64,000 bases of DNA from Amycolatopsis arida. GTDB taxonomy: Bacteria > Actinomycetota > Actinomycetes > Mycobacteriales > Pseudonocardiaceae. Where the stretch lies: assembly GCF_900115565.1 (NCBI RefSeq), contig NZ_FOWW01000003.1:124001-188000 (forward strand), read 5' to 3'. Within the stretch, counting starts at the first letter, position 1, and each line of letters begins with the position of its first letter. This document shows, piece after piece, positions 7,783 through 16,593 of the stretch. A model generated the notes under the pieces. The model saw only the letters and a list, made by a program, of their open reading frames with translations, was not told where the DNA came from and did no database searches. Position numbers and translations under genes: made by a program.

Positions 7783-9195
7783 TCAGTGCCCCAGGTCCAG
7801 GTCGTCGGCCGACTGCGGGACGGACAGGTCCTTCCCGAGGTTCTCCAGGCCGCCGAGCGGGCTCTGCGACACCGCGTCGCCGAGCGGGCTGCTCGAGATG
7901 CCGTTCTCCAGGTCCGCGCGCAAATCGGTCGGCTCCGGCAGCGGGTTGACCACCGGCAGCTCCGGAAGGGCCGGCAGCTCAGCGGGCAGCTGGTCCGCCG
8001 ACAGAACGCCGGACACCTGCTCCGGCAGGTCCTTCGGCAGGTCCACCGGCAGCCCGAGCCCGGTCTCCGGCATCCCGACGTCCTTCAGCTGGATCGGCTG
8101 CCCCAGGCCGGAGGACAGGTCACCGTGCCCCGCGGTCTCCGGAAGCCCTTCCGGCACGCCGGGGGTGGGCAGGTCCGCCGGCAGGGCGCCGGAGAAGGCC
8201 TGGCCGTCGGACGCCATGTACGTGGCGAGCGCGCCGCCGGCGCCCTCGCCACCCCGGTCCAGCGCGTCGAGGTCGAGCAGGTCGGCGTGGTCGACGAGCC
8301 CGGCCGAGGGCGCGGCACCTTCGAACGTCGCCCCACCCGAGGCGCCGTCGTGGTCACCGGACACGGAACCCTCACCGGAAGCGTGGTCGCCCCGGTAGGA
8401 GCCCTCACCGGAGAAGCTGTCCTGGTCGCCGGAGCCGGCGAAGGCGAACTGGCCGAGGCCGGAGCCGGAACCGTCGTCGATGGTCACGCCGTTCGTGCCC
8501 GCCGAGACGGCCATGGACTGGTCGATCCGCTGGAACTCGACGGCACCGCCGACGGTCCCACCGCTCGTGTCGACGTCGGCGGCACCGGCGACCGAGCCGA
8601 CGTCGGACAGCACCCCGCCCGCACCGGCGACACCGTCGCCGCCCCCGTCCACGGAGCCGGTCAGCATCCCGTGGCGCGGGAGGTCGGCGGCCAGCGCGCC
8701 GCTCGCGCCGTCCGCCCCCGCGGTGACGGAGCCCGCGGTGTCGAGCCGCTCGCTGTCGTAGCCACCGGCCATCGAGAAGCCGTCCGCGCCGCCGTCCCCG
8801 GTGACGGCGAACTGGAACTGCTCGAGGCCGACCCTGTCCGCACCGGCCTGCGCGATGGCGTGGAGCTGGTGGATGGCGGCCTCGGTGTCGCCGAGCGAGG
8901 GGGCGGCCGGCAGGTCGGCCAGGTCGGCGCGCGGGGCGTCGGCGGCGGGCACGCTCGGGACGTCGGCCGCGGGCACGCTCGGGACGTCGGTGGCGGGCAA
9001 CTGCACGTGGTCGAGGACGAGCGGCACCACTTCCTGCACGTCCTGCGCGGTGACGTCGCTCAGGCCGGCGGCGTCGAGCGCGGCGACCGGGTCATCGGCG
9101 AACGCGGAGCGGGCGGCCGGCTCGGTCAGCAGGGCGAGGACGAACTCGTGCAGCGTCTGCGGCTCGTGCTCGCACTCACCCGCGTGGTGTGACAT
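7783..9195 (-). CDS. iniB: IniB-like protein with IniB N-terminal domain and low-complexity Ala/Gly/Asp body
   Basis: 470 residues from ATG 9195; AAGGAG lies 13 bases upstream, and an in-frame TTG at 9201 (8-base spacing) is an alternative start. Residues ~10-60 form the compact helical IniB N-terminal domain (TLHEFVLALLTEPAARSAFA...DPVAALDAAGL). Then come direct repeats ADVPSVPA (24-bp DNA units around 8939-8998) and a long Ala/Gly/Asp/Ser-rich body of strand-like repeats, almost no Cys, no signal peptide. This mirrors mycobacterial IniB, whose function is unknown although it is isoniazid-induced. First gene of the minus-strand ini unit and divergent from hsp70-luxR. Very short repeats make exact homology weak beyond the N-terminal domain. 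Confidence 0.78.
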   Translation of the reverse strand: MSHHAGECEHEPQTLHEFVLALLTEPAARSAFADDPVAALDAAGLSDVTAQDVQEVVPLVLDHVQLPATDVPSVPAADVPSVPAADAPRADLADLPAAPSLGDTEAAIHQLHAIAQAGADRVGLEQFQFAVTGDGGADGFSMAGGYDSERLDTAGSVTAGADGASGALAADLPRHGMLTGSVDGGGDGVAGAGGVLSDVGSVAGAADVDTSGGTVGGAVEFQRIDQSMAVSAGTNGVTIDDGSGSGLGQFAFAGSGDQDSFSGEGSYRGDHASGEGSVSGDHDGASGGATFEGAAPSAGLVDHADLLDLDALDRGGEGAGGALATYMASDGQAFSGALPADLPTPGVPEGLPETAGHGDLSSGLGQPIQLKDVGMPETGLGLPVDLPKDLPEQVSGVLSADQLPAELPALPELPVVNPLPEPTDLRADLENGISSSPLGDAVSQSPLGGLENLGKDLSVPQSADDLDLGH

Positions 9196-9340
9196 CGACA
9201 ACGGAGCATCTCCTTGGTCGGGAAGTCGTGAAAGTGACCACGCCCGGCGGGGGGCACCGCCGGGCGATGGCAGTGAGGTTATGGACTCCCGCGAGGCCGC
9301 CACATCGGGGATCGGCCCGAGTCCCCACCAGCCCGCCGGC

Positions 9341-9450
9341 TAGGGGACGGCCCTCCGCTCGTTAGGGGGTTAGGGGGTGCCGAGGGCACCTACTCGGGGA
9401 CTGCCATTCGGGGTAGCCCTTTGGTACGAAAGGGAGCGCCCCCGCGGGGG
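9341..9450. promoter_or_regulatory. Divergent control region with TTAGGGGG direct repeats and palindromes
   Basis: The 289-bp gap between iniB (minus) and the hsp70-like gene (plus) holds TAGGGGA at 9341 and two adjacent TTAGGGGG units at 9362-9377, then more G-runs (GGG 9384, GGGG 9396), enough for a G-quadruplex pattern. Downstream are CCCTTT/AAAGGG (9417-9422, 9429-9434, six-base spacer) and the perfect palindrome CCCCCGCGGGGG (9439-9450). These are the natural candidate sites for the LuxR-type regulator encoded in the divergent operon; binding is inference. Confidence 0.5.
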
Positions 9451-9484
9451 TCGAGTTCGGTCGAGCAACCGAGGGGACCGCTGC

Positions 9485-10714
9485 ATGCGCTACGTCCTGG
9501 GCGTCGACGTCGGCGCCACCCGCACGGCGGCGGCGGTCTCCCGGCACGCCGAGGGCTCCTGGGACGAGCCGCAACCGGCCTCGCTCGACGGCGGGCGCTG
9601 GGTCGAGTCGGTGCTGCACGTCTCCCCGGAGGGCGTGCTGGCCGGGGGGAGCGCCCGCCGGCTCGGGCTCGCCGAGCCGGAGCGCGTCGCCACCGGTTTC
9701 CTCCGCCGGATCGGCGACGACGTGCCGTTCGTGTTGGGCGACGCCCGGTACCGGGCGGAGGTGCTCACCGCGGCCCTGGCCGGCTGGGTGGCCGACCGGG
9801 TGGCCGAGGCCGAGGACGGCGAGGCGGTCCAGGTCGCGGTGACCCACCCGCCGGGGTGGGGCGCGCACCGCCGGGCGCTGCTGCACGACGCGTTGCACGA
9901 GGCCGGGCTGCCCGGCGCGCTGCTGCTGCCGAGCCCGGTCGCCGCCGCGCAGGGGCACGAGCCGGATGTCGGCGCGGCGATCGCCGTGTGCCGGTTGGGC
10001 GGCGAGCACGTCGAGGCCACCGTGCTGCGCCGCACACCGTCCGGGTTCGAGCTGGTCGCGCACACCGAGGCGGCCGAGCCCGCCGCCGGCGCGCACTTCG
10101 ACGACCTGCTGCTGCGGCACGTGCTGGGGCGGCTGGACGAGCCCGCGGTGGCCGAGGACGTCGCGGCGCTGGCCCGGCTTCGGGCGGAGTGCACGGCGGC
10201 GAAGGAGCGGCTGTCGTCGGTGACCGACGTGACCATCCCGGCTCCGTTCGCGGCGGCCGGCGGAGTGCACGTGAGCCGGGCGGAGTTCGAGCGGTTGATC
10301 CGCCCGGCGGTGGCGGGTACGGTCGCGCTGCTGCGCGGGGTGGCCGACGCGGTGCCCGCCGAGCGGCTCGCGGTGGCGGTGCTCGCCGGCGGCAGCGCGC
10401 GGGTGCCGTTGGTCACCGACCTGGTGCAGGAGGCGTTGCCGTGCCGGGTCGCGGTGGACGCCGACCCGGGAACGGCGTTGTGCCGGGGCGCGGCGCTGGC
10501 GGCTCAGCCGCACCCGGTCGACCCGCCCCACCCGCCGGAGCCGCGGGGCAGCTCGACCGCGCTGGTGGCGTCGAGTCCGGACCTGCCGGCCCTGCCCGAC
10601 GACGACCTCGGGCCACCGCCGCGACGCCCACCGGTGGAGATCACCCCGCTGGAGCCGCCGCGGACCCGGCTCGGCCGCCCGCGCAGGGCCACGACCACGA
10701 AGGACGGCGAGTGA
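9485..10714 (+). CDS. Hsp70-like actin-fold ATPase lacking a normal substrate domain
   Basis: 409 residues from ATG 9485 (RYVLGVDVGATRTAAAVSR). GVDVGATRTA is the phosphate-1 loop of the Hsp70/actin clan; VAVTHPPGWGAHRRALLHDAL and LAVAVLAGGSARVPLV correspond to the connect-1 and adenosine motifs. The ATPase domain fills residues 1-345, then a Pro-rich tail (PPPRRPPVEITPLEPP) replaces the beta-sandwich and lid of DnaK, so it is not a general chaperone. Stop overlaps the luxR start by four bases (GTGA). Such short Hsp70-like proteins sit beside iniB-type genes in Pseudonocardiaceae; it may sense or modulate the regulator. Function unproven. Confidence 0.8.
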   Translation: MRYVLGVDVGATRTAAAVSRHAEGSWDEPQPASLDGGRWVESVLHVSPEGVLAGGSARRLGLAEPERVATGFLRRIGDDVPFVLGDARYRAEVLTAALAGWVADRVAEAEDGEAVQVAVTHPPGWGAHRRALLHDALHEAGLPGALLLPSPVAAAQGHEPDVGAAIAVCRLGGEHVEATVLRRTPSGFELVAHTEAAEPAAGAHFDDLLLRHVLGRLDEPAVAEDVAALARLRAECTAAKERLSSVTDVTIPAPFAAAGGVHVSRAEFERLIRPAVAGTVALLRGVADAVPAERLAVAVLAGGSARVPLVTDLVQEALPCRVAVDADPGTALCRGAALAAQPHPVDPPHPPEPRGSSTALVASSPDLPALPDDDLGPPPRRPPVEITPLEPPRTRLGRPRRATTTKDGE

Positions 10715-13113
10715 AGCAGCCCACCGCGACCCCGACCGACCTCGTCCTCGACGAGCCGACCCGGCGGCTGGCCGCGGCCGTCGCCACCGGGCGGCTCGCG
10801 CCGGCCCGGCTGGCGGTCGTCGCGCCGGGCGGGTACGGCAAGTCGGCGTTCCTGGCGCACCTGGAGCGGGAGTGCGTCCGGGTCGGCACGCCGGTGGCCC
10901 GGTTCCGGCAGGGTGCCGAGCCGGCGGCGGTGGTGCTGGTGGACGACGCGCACGACCTGGGCGAGCGGGAGCTGGCCGGGCTCGCCGAGCTGGCCGCCGA
11001 CGAGCGGACCGGGCTGGTGATCGCGGCCAGGACGTGGCCGCGGTCCGCGGCGTTGAACGCGATGCTCGGCGGACTGCGCGGGCAGGTGGTGCTGCGCCCG
11101 CTGGACGCCGGGCAGATCGCCGAGTTGGTGCCGGCGCGGCTGGCCGAGTTCGTGCACGCGCAGACCGGTGGCGTGCCGGGGCTCGTCCGGATCCTGGCCG
11201 GAGCGTTGACCGGGCGGACCGAGCGCGAGGTGCCGGCCGCGGCGCTGGCCGAGCTGCGGCACGAGCTGGACCGCGCGGACACCGACACGCTGCGGGTGCT
11301 GCTGGCCGCCGACGTGGGCGCGGGGCGGGACGTCGACCTGCTGGCCGGGCTGCTGGAGACACCGCCGGAACGAGCGGTCGAGGCGGCGCGGGCGACCGGG
11401 CTGCTGACCCAGGACGGGACGCTGCTGCCGATCGGGAGCCGGGCGCTGCGGGCGCTGGTGCCGGCCAGTCGGCGGCACGCCGTGTGCCGTCGGCTGGCGG
11501 AGCTGCGGCTGCGGCGGGGCGGCCGGGTGCTGCCGCTGGTCCGCCCGCTGCTCGACGTCGGGTTGGGCGGACCGGAGGTGGCGGCGACGTTCCGGGCCGG
11601 GGCCGAGGAGGCCGCCGCTGGTGACCCGGCGCTGGCGGCGCGGCTGCTCGACGCGGCGGTGGCCGCCGGCCTGCCGGCGGCGGAGGTCGGAGCGTGGCGG
11701 GCGGAGCTGGCCGCGCGAGCCGGCGACCTGGACACCGCGTTGCGCCTGGCCGACGAGGTGATCGCCGCCCCGGAGGCACCCGAGCGGTCGGCGGGCGCAC
11801 GGGTGGCCGGGGTCGCGCTGGCACACCGCGGGCAGCTGGCTCGCAGCGCGGAGCTGTTCCGTTGGGCGGGCAGCGCGCCGGCGTTCGCCGCGATCGGGTT
11901 GCTCGGCACCGGGCGGCCGGCCGAGGCCGGTGCGGTGCTCGACGCGGCGCCCGGCGACGCGCCGCCGACGCTGCTGTCCGGTGCGATGTCGGCGGCGGCG
12001 CGGGGCCTGCTCGACTCGGTGACCGGGTCACCCACCCTCGCACTATCCACTTTGGCCAGCTCCGCGGAGATGCTGGAGCCGGTGGGGCGGGGTGTGCTGC
12101 TGCCGGACAGCCCGGCCGCGCTGGGCGCGGTGGTCGCGATCCACGACGGTCAGCTGGCGATCGCGGAGTCGCTGGTGGAGCGGGCGCTCGCGGCCGGGGT
12201 GGGTGGCGCATTGCTGGCGGCCCGGCACCGGTTGCTGCTGGCGTGGGCGGCGATGGTGCGCGGCGACCTCGAGACGGCCACCGCTCGGCTGCGGGCGGCG
12301 GGGCAGCCGACGGCGCCGCGGGACTGGCTGTTCGCGGTGGGGCTGCGGGTCGGCCTGGCGCGGCGGGCGAGCGACGTCGGGGGGTTGCGACGGATCTGGG
12401 GGCAGGCGTGCGAGGCGGTGATCCGGCACCCGGTGGACCTGTTCACGCTGTTGCCGTTCGGGGAGCTCGCGGTGGCGGCCGCGCGGCTCGGCGACCACGA
12501 CCGGTTGGTGCCGCACCTGCGCCGGGTGCGCGAGCTGCTCACCGCACTGGACGAACCTCCACTGTGGACGACACCGGTGTGGTGGAGCGCGCTGCACTCG
12601 GCGATCGTGGCGGAGCGACCGGAGGAGGCGGCGGAGGCTGCCGAGGCGCTGGGGGTCGGTGGGGGCTCCTACCGGGCGACGCTGGCGGCGGCGGCGCGGT
12701 GCTGGGTGCGGGTGATGGGCGGGAAGGTCGAGCGCGACGAGGTGGAGGCGGCCGCGCGCGGCCTGCACGACGCGGGGCTGTGCTGGGACGGGGCGCGGTT
12801 GGCCGGGCAGGCGGCGATCCGGACCCGCGACCGGGCGGCGATGGTGGCACTGCTGGACACGGCGCGGGGGTTGCAGGGGGAGGGCGCGGCACCGCGGGTG
12901 GAGCCGGCCGCGCCGGGTGGGGGGCGGTTGAGCGAGCGGGAGCTGCAGGTGGCGGAGCTGGTGGTGGCCGGGATGACCTACAAGCAGGTCGGCGACCGCC
13001 TGTTCATCTCGGCGAAGACCGTGGAGCACCACATGGCCCGCATGCGTCAGCGGCTGGGCGCCCGCAACCGCGCGGAGTTGCTGGCCCAGCTCCGCGCCCT
13101 GCTCGGCAAGTGA
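10711..13113 (+). CDS. Large LuxR-family regulator (LAL-like, AAA + TPR-like + LuxR HTH)
   Basis: 800 residues from GTG 10711, overlapping the hsp70-like stop. P-loop APGGYGKSAFLAHL near residue 33, Walker B VVLVDDAHDL near 72, then ~550 residues of Ala/Leu-rich helical repeats, and a C-terminal LuxR helix-turn-helix (LSERELQVAELVVAGMTYKQ...AKTVEHHMARMRQRLGARNR, ~735-795). Architecture fits MalT/LAL ATP-dependent activators, slightly shorter than usual. As the co-transcribed neighbour of an ATPase and divergent from iniB, it is the likely activator of the ini genes under envelope stress (inference). Confidence 0.85.
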   Translation: MKQPTATPTDLVLDEPTRRLAAAVATGRLAPARLAVVAPGGYGKSAFLAHLERECVRVGTPVARFRQGAEPAAVVLVDDAHDLGERELAGLAELAADERTGLVIAARTWPRSAALNAMLGGLRGQVVLRPLDAGQIAELVPARLAEFVHAQTGGVPGLVRILAGALTGRTEREVPAAALAELRHELDRADTDTLRVLLAADVGAGRDVDLLAGLLETPPERAVEAARATGLLTQDGTLLPIGSRALRALVPASRRHAVCRRLAELRLRRGGRVLPLVRPLLDVGLGGPEVAATFRAGAEEAAAGDPALAARLLDAAVAAGLPAAEVGAWRAELAARAGDLDTALRLADEVIAAPEAPERSAGARVAGVALAHRGQLARSAELFRWAGSAPAFAAIGLLGTGRPAEAGAVLDAAPGDAPPTLLSGAMSAAARGLLDSVTGSPTLALSTLASSAEMLEPVGRGVLLPDSPAALGAVVAIHDGQLAIAESLVERALAAGVGGALLAARHRLLLAWAAMVRGDLETATARLRAAGQPTAPRDWLFAVGLRVGLARRASDVGGLRRIWGQACEAVIRHPVDLFTLLPFGELAVAAARLGDHDRLVPHLRRVRELLTALDEPPLWTTPVWWSALHSAIVAERPEEAAEAAEALGVGGGSYRATLAAAARCWVRVMGGKVERDEVEAAARGLHDAGLCWDGARLAGQAAIRTRDRAAMVALLDTARGLQGEGAAPRVEPAAPGGGRLSERELQVAELVVAGMTYKQVGDRLFISAKTVEHHMARMRQRLGARNRAELLAQLRALLGK

Positions 13114-13130
13114 GCGAATCCTTCGACAGC

Positions 13131-13252
13131 AGCAGCCCGGCGAACGTCCGCCGACCAGCGCCAGCGAGGAGGAGACCGCGGGCGAGCCTGCGAGCACGCC
13201 ATGCAACACAGCAGCCCGGCGAACGTCCGCCGACGAGCGCCAGCGAGGAGGA
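13131..13252 (+). repeat. Two 43-bp direct copies, 79 bp apart
   Basis: The segment beginning AGCAGCCCGGCGAACGTCCG at 13131-13173 recurs at 13210-13252 with a single C/G difference. It lies just after the luxR stop and contains no U-tract hairpin. Looks like a recent small tandem duplication; no function seen. Confidence 0.7.
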
Positions 13253-13266
13253 GGCGTGAGCGCGGG

Positions 13267-14007
13267 TCAGTCACGGGACACGACGAGCCGGAAGCCGGCG
13301 TCGTACTCCCGCTGGTCGAGCAGGTCCTGGTGCCGGCGCCGCCACCGCCCGCCGGCCAGGTCCGCCCGTAGGCGCCGCAACCCGCGCTCGGCGGCGGCGG
13401 GGTCGCACCGCGCGAGGGCGGAACAGTTCCGCCGGACCTCCGGATCGAGGTAGGCCTCCGGCCGGCGCCAGTGGGCGGGGAACACGCCATCGGTGAAGTC
13501 CCAGGGCAGGGGCAGCGGGATCATCCGCTCGGCGCCGAGCTCGGCGGCGATCTCCGGAGCGGACGGCCGGCGCCGTTCCAGGTCGGCGATCTCCGGTACG
13601 TACTCCCGCACGAACCAGTAGTCGAGGTGCCGTCGAACGTCGTAGGCCAGCACGACCCGCAGCGGGGCGACGCGGCGCAGCTCAGCGAGCCCGCGACGCC
13701 AGTCGGCCCAGTGGTGCACGGTGAGCACGGCGAGGGCGGCGTCCACCACTCCGCTGCGCACCGGCAACCGCTCGGCCACCGCACGCACCACGGGCGGCGA
13801 GCCCTCCGGTCGCTGCCGGATCATCGCGGCGGATGGCTCGACGGCGATCACGTCCCGGTCGGCCGGTTCGTAGGATCCGGTGCCGGCGCCGACGTTCACC
13901 AGTGACTCGGCGTCTCCGAGGGATTCGGTGATCACCGACATCCAGCGGGGATCGGTGCGGCGACCGCGGGCGTAGGAAGTCCCGATTCGGTCATAGAGCT
14001 GATCCAT
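13267..14007 (-). CDS. Class I SAM-dependent methyltransferase
   Basis: 246 residues from ATG 14007 (MDQLYDRIGTSYARGRRTDPR); a longer frame to 14073 adds an Arg/Ser-rich leader without support. LVNVGAGTGSYEP (~38-50) is motif I of the Rossmann SAM-binding fold, VIAVEPSAAMIRQRP gives the acidic ribose ligand, and ALAVLTVHHWADWRRGL is motif IV as in UbiE/Methyltransf_11 proteins. Substrate unknown. Convergent with luxR and followed upstream by the YjbR/HhH gene in the same direction but 147 bp away, so probably its own promoter. Confidence 0.85.
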   Translation of the reverse strand: MDQLYDRIGTSYARGRRTDPRWMSVITESLGDAESLVNVGAGTGSYEPADRDVIAVEPSAAMIRQRPEGSPPVVRAVAERLPVRSGVVDAALAVLTVHHWADWRRGLAELRRVAPLRVVLAYDVRRHLDYWFVREYVPEIADLERRRPSAPEIAAELGAERMIPLPLPWDFTDGVFPAHWRRPEAYLDPEVRRNCSALARCDPAAAERGLRRLRADLAGGRWRRRHQDLLDQREYDAGFRLVVSRD

Positions 14008-14154
14008 CGGCCCACGCTCCCACGGTCGATGTGATCGCTGCCGTACGGAGCTCCGGCGCGCGCTGTTCGGCATGTGAGCTTCGGCCGCCCCGACTGGGCT
14101 CGCCGTGCTCGGCTCCGGACCTCGCGATGCGACACGACCAGTCCCGCCGGTGAG

Positions 14155-14691
14155 TCAGCGCTCGAGCTGGTGCCCGGTCGCGCCGAGTGCCTCGCGGAGG
14201 ACGCGGACCGCCTTGGGACCGACGCCGTGCAGCGCCAGCAGCTCGGCCTCGGTCAGGTCGGCGACCTGGGCGAGGGTGGTGATGCCGGCGCCGGCTAGCG
14301 CCTGCGTGGCCGGTCGTCCGATGGCCCTGGGCAGGTCACCGACCTCACCGGGGACCACGGTCTCCGCGGCTGCCGCCCGCGCCGCGAGCCGGTCGGGGGC
14401 GTGCGCGAGCCAGGCTCGGCGTACCCAGTGGTTGAGCTGCTGGCCGTCGACGTCCCCGAGCGGGACGCGAACGCCGGCGGGGGTCAGCCGCTCGGCGGTC
14501 GGGTGCGCCGCCAGCATCTCGTCCGCCTCCTCCGCGGGGAGGTGAAGCCGCACGGTGTCGTTCTCGCCCGTCGAGGCGAACCGTGTGCCGCCGACGATGA
14601 ACGCCACCATGCCGGAACCGATGGCGTGCTCGGCGGTCCCGGGAAGGGACAGCGCGGTCCTGCGAAGCTGCGCGAGAGTCGTCACGAGCAC
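14155..14691 (-). CDS. YjbR/MmcQ-like domain fused to helix-hairpin-helix domain
   Basis: 178 residues (GTG at 14691 or 14685). Residues 1-105 (LRRTALSLPGTAEHAIGSGMVAFIVGGTRFAST...NHWVRRAWLAHAPDRL) match the MmcQ/YjbR cytosolic alpha/beta fold, typically DNA-binding-like. Residues ~115-170 (AIGRPATQALAGAGITTLAQVADLTEAELLALHGVGPKA) form helix-hairpin-helix motifs of the kind in RNA polymerase alpha C-terminal and RadA-like domains. Function unknown; nucleic-acid binding is inferred from the HhH part. No operon partner. Confidence 0.75.
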   Translation of the reverse strand: MLVTTLAQLRRTALSLPGTAEHAIGSGMVAFIVGGTRFASTGENDTVRLHLPAEEADEMLAAHPTAERLTPAGVRVPLGDVDGQQLNHWVRRAWLAHAPDRLAARAAAAETVVPGEVGDLPRAIGRPATQALAGAGITTLAQVADLTEAELLALHGVGPKAVRVLREALGATGHQLER

Positions 14692-15164
14692 ACCGTGACA
14701 CGCGGGTCCGACAGTGTCGGGGCCGGTGCCGGGCCGGTGCCGGACTGGTTATCGGCCTCACCGCCGGGCACCGCTGCCGGGCACCGCTGCCGGCGCTCGC
14801 GCAAGGCTCGACACGGTCGACCCGGGCACGGACTCGTACACCGTTTGACCCGGACCATCGGGCCCAACGCGAACACCCCGTCGACCGGAGCAGACCCGCC
14901 GAGGACAGCGGCCCGACGAGCCAGGGCAGCCGGCTCACTAAGCCAGGGCGTCGGCCCCACGAGCCGAACATCGGGCCAACCAGGCAGGACAGCCGGCCCC
15001 ACGAGCCGAACAACGGCCCACGAGCCAGGATGGCGGCCCCCGAGCCGAACATCGGGCCGACGAGAACGAACGGGCTCAACGGCGACGATCGAACGAGAAC
15101 GAAATGGGCTCAACGAGAACGAACGCGAGCCCTCCGACCCACCTACCTACTACCCGCCGCACCC
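14692..15164. repeat. Gene-free stretch of degenerate CGAGCCGAACA repeats
   Basis: No convincing gene. From about 14900 to 15070 the words GGCCCCACGAGCCGAACA, ATCGGGCC and CGAGCCAGG recur three to four times with variable spacing; 15070-15130 repeats GAACGAACGGGCTCAACG-like units. It leads straight into element A. Confidence 0.55.
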
Positions 15165-15260
15165 TGGGGGCCATCCCCGGGTCCATTCTATCGGTCCTGG
15201 GGGTCGGCAACGGGCGCTCGCGAAATCTGTGGATCACCGATGGGTGATGTGGACAACTCG
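15165..15260 (+). repeat. Intergenic element copy A with two DnaA-box-like sites
   Basis: Contains TCCATTCTATCGG (15182-15194), the shared block GCGAAATCTGTGGAT (ending 15234), TGTGGATCA (15228-15236, one mismatch to a reversed TTATCCACA) and TGTGGACAA (15248-15256, reversed perfect actinobacterial DnaA box TTGTCCACA). The two boxes point the same way, 20 bp start to start. Related copies: B 37.6 kb, C 44.75 kb, D 59.1 kb, E 24.9 kb. Confidence 0.65.
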
Positions 15261-15495
15261 ATGCCGGCAGGCCGCGGAACCCCGCGGCCATGGTGTCGGG
15301 CAGGGAACCCCGCGGGCGCCGGCCGGGCATGGTGGAACGCCGGCTGAGCCGGCACGCGCCAGCCCGCGGAGCATCCGCGAGAGGCGGCCGGCTCGGGGAG
15401 CCGTCCACCGGGCGGTCGAGCACCGCGCTCGGCCGCCTCCATGTGGAAGCAGCCGTGGGAGCGACGGTTCACGTCGGCACGACCGGTGGAAACAG

Positions 15496-15531
15496 TCAGG
15501 GCGGGCGCCGGAAGTCCGACGCCCGCCCTGA
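15496..15531 (-). terminator. Terminator of tRNA-Ser
   Basis: Perfect 12-bp GC-rich stem (15496-15507 with 15520-15531), 12-base loop, immediately downstream of the minus-strand tRNA-Ser. Confidence 0.75.
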
Positions 15532-15537
15532 TCACGG

Positions 15538-15625
15538 CGGTAGCGGTGGGATTTGAACCCACGGAGGGGGGTTGCCCCTCACGCGCTTTCGAGGCGCGCT
15601 CCTTCGGCCGCTCGGACACGCTACC
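15538..15625 (-). tRNA. tRNA-Ser (CGA anticodon)
   Basis: 88-nt class II tRNA. Acceptor arms GGTAGCG/CGCTACC, D arm TCC...GGA with GAGCGGCC, anticodon loop CTCGAAA giving CGA, a long variable arm with GAGGGG/CCCCCTC pairing, and T arm GTGGG-TTCAAAT-CCCAC. Discriminator G; the 3' CCA is not encoded (CCG follows). Reads UCG codons, common in this high-GC genome. Confidence 0.95.
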
Positions 15626-15769
15626 GCCGAACACCATACCGGACCCGGTTCCCGCCCCTCGAAGGCCGGGTCCGTCCCTGGCGCTCCCACCGCCGACGCC
15701 GCCCGCCCGATCCAGCGCGCCACCATCGCGGCCGATCCCGGGGCCAAGCCGCGAGGCACGGCCTCGACC

Positions 15770-16275
15770 ACACCGCCGACGCTCGCACGCCGGCAGGACC
15801 CGCCCGAGCCAACCCACCGACACGACCCGACCAACCCGAGCAAGACCGGGAAGCACGCGCCGCGGCCGGGACGCACCGCCGACACCCGCACACCGGCAAG
15901 ACCCGCCCGAGCCAACCCACCGACACGACCCGATCATCTCCGAGCAATGCCGCGAGAGCACATGGCGCGGCAAAGCCCGCCTGAGCCAACCCCGCCGTCA
16001 CAACACGGCCAACCCCGAGCAGGACCGGGAAGCACGCGCCGCGGCCGGGACGCACCGCCGACACCCGCGAGGCCCGCCCGAGCCAGCCCGCCGTCACGAC
16101 CCCGAGCAAGGCCGGGAGGCACACGGCGTCGACACGCCGACCCGGGAGGCGCCGCTGACGCCCGCGCGCCGGCGAGGGCCGCACGATGGCGAGGCCCACC
16201 CGAGCCAACCCCGCCGTCAGGACGCGATCAGCCCGAGCAAGGCCGGGCGCACGCCGAGCCCACCCGGCGCTCGCC
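15770..16275. repeat. Degenerate tandem array (about five units of ~90-115 bp)
   Basis: Between tRNA-Ser and the CsbD gene the string CCGCCCGAGCCAACCC, then CCGTCAC or CCGACACGACC, then CCGAGCAAGRCCGGGA and GCACGCGCCGCGGCCGGGAC recurs about five times, starting near 15795, 15905, 15980, 16075 and 16195. Units differ by substitutions and deletions. The open frames through it are Pro/Arg-rich and not believed coding. Confidence 0.65.
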
Positions 16276-16291
16276 GGACCGGGCCGGGTTG

Positions 16292-16498
16292 CTACTTGTT
16301 GAACTTGTCCTTCAGGTCCTGCACCGCGCCGGTGGCCTTGTCGCGCAGGTCGTGGCCGGTCTCCTTGGCCTCGCCCCTGGTCTGGTCGGCCTTGCCGGAG
16401 TCGCGCAGGTCCTCGTTGTCGGCGGCCTTGCCGAGCTTCTCCTTCGCCGCGCCGGTCGCCTGCTCGGCCTTGTCCTTCGCCTTGTCGAACGCACTCAT
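16292..16498 (-). CDS. CsbD-family small stress protein
   Basis: 68 residues from ATG 16498, with AAGGAGGGACC upstream. Sequence SAFDKAKDKAEQATGAAKEKLGKA...DQTRGEAKETGHDLRDKATGAVQDLKDKF is the typical CsbD repeat: charged, Lys/Ala/Asp-rich, predicted helical or disordered. In Bacillus CsbD is a sigma-B general-stress protein of unknown mechanism. Monocistronic. The 667 bp on its 3' side toward tRNA-Ser are the tandem array described separately. Confidence 0.88.
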   Translation of the reverse strand: MSAFDKAKDKAEQATGAAKEKLGKAADNEDLRDSGKADQTRGEAKETGHDLRDKATGAVQDLKDKFNK

Positions 16499-16593
16499 CG
16501 TGGTGGTCCCTCCTTGTCGCGCCCGGCTGGAATGACCGGACACCAGGTGGGATACCCCGGGACGGCGGAACCGTCACGGGCGGCGAGCGTCGA

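Noticed and set aside
9362-12211. A 949-residue minus-strand open frame across the hsp70-luxR operon
   Set aside because: Ala/Arg/Pro-rich low-complexity translation antisense to two well-supported genes, no ribosome site or motif.
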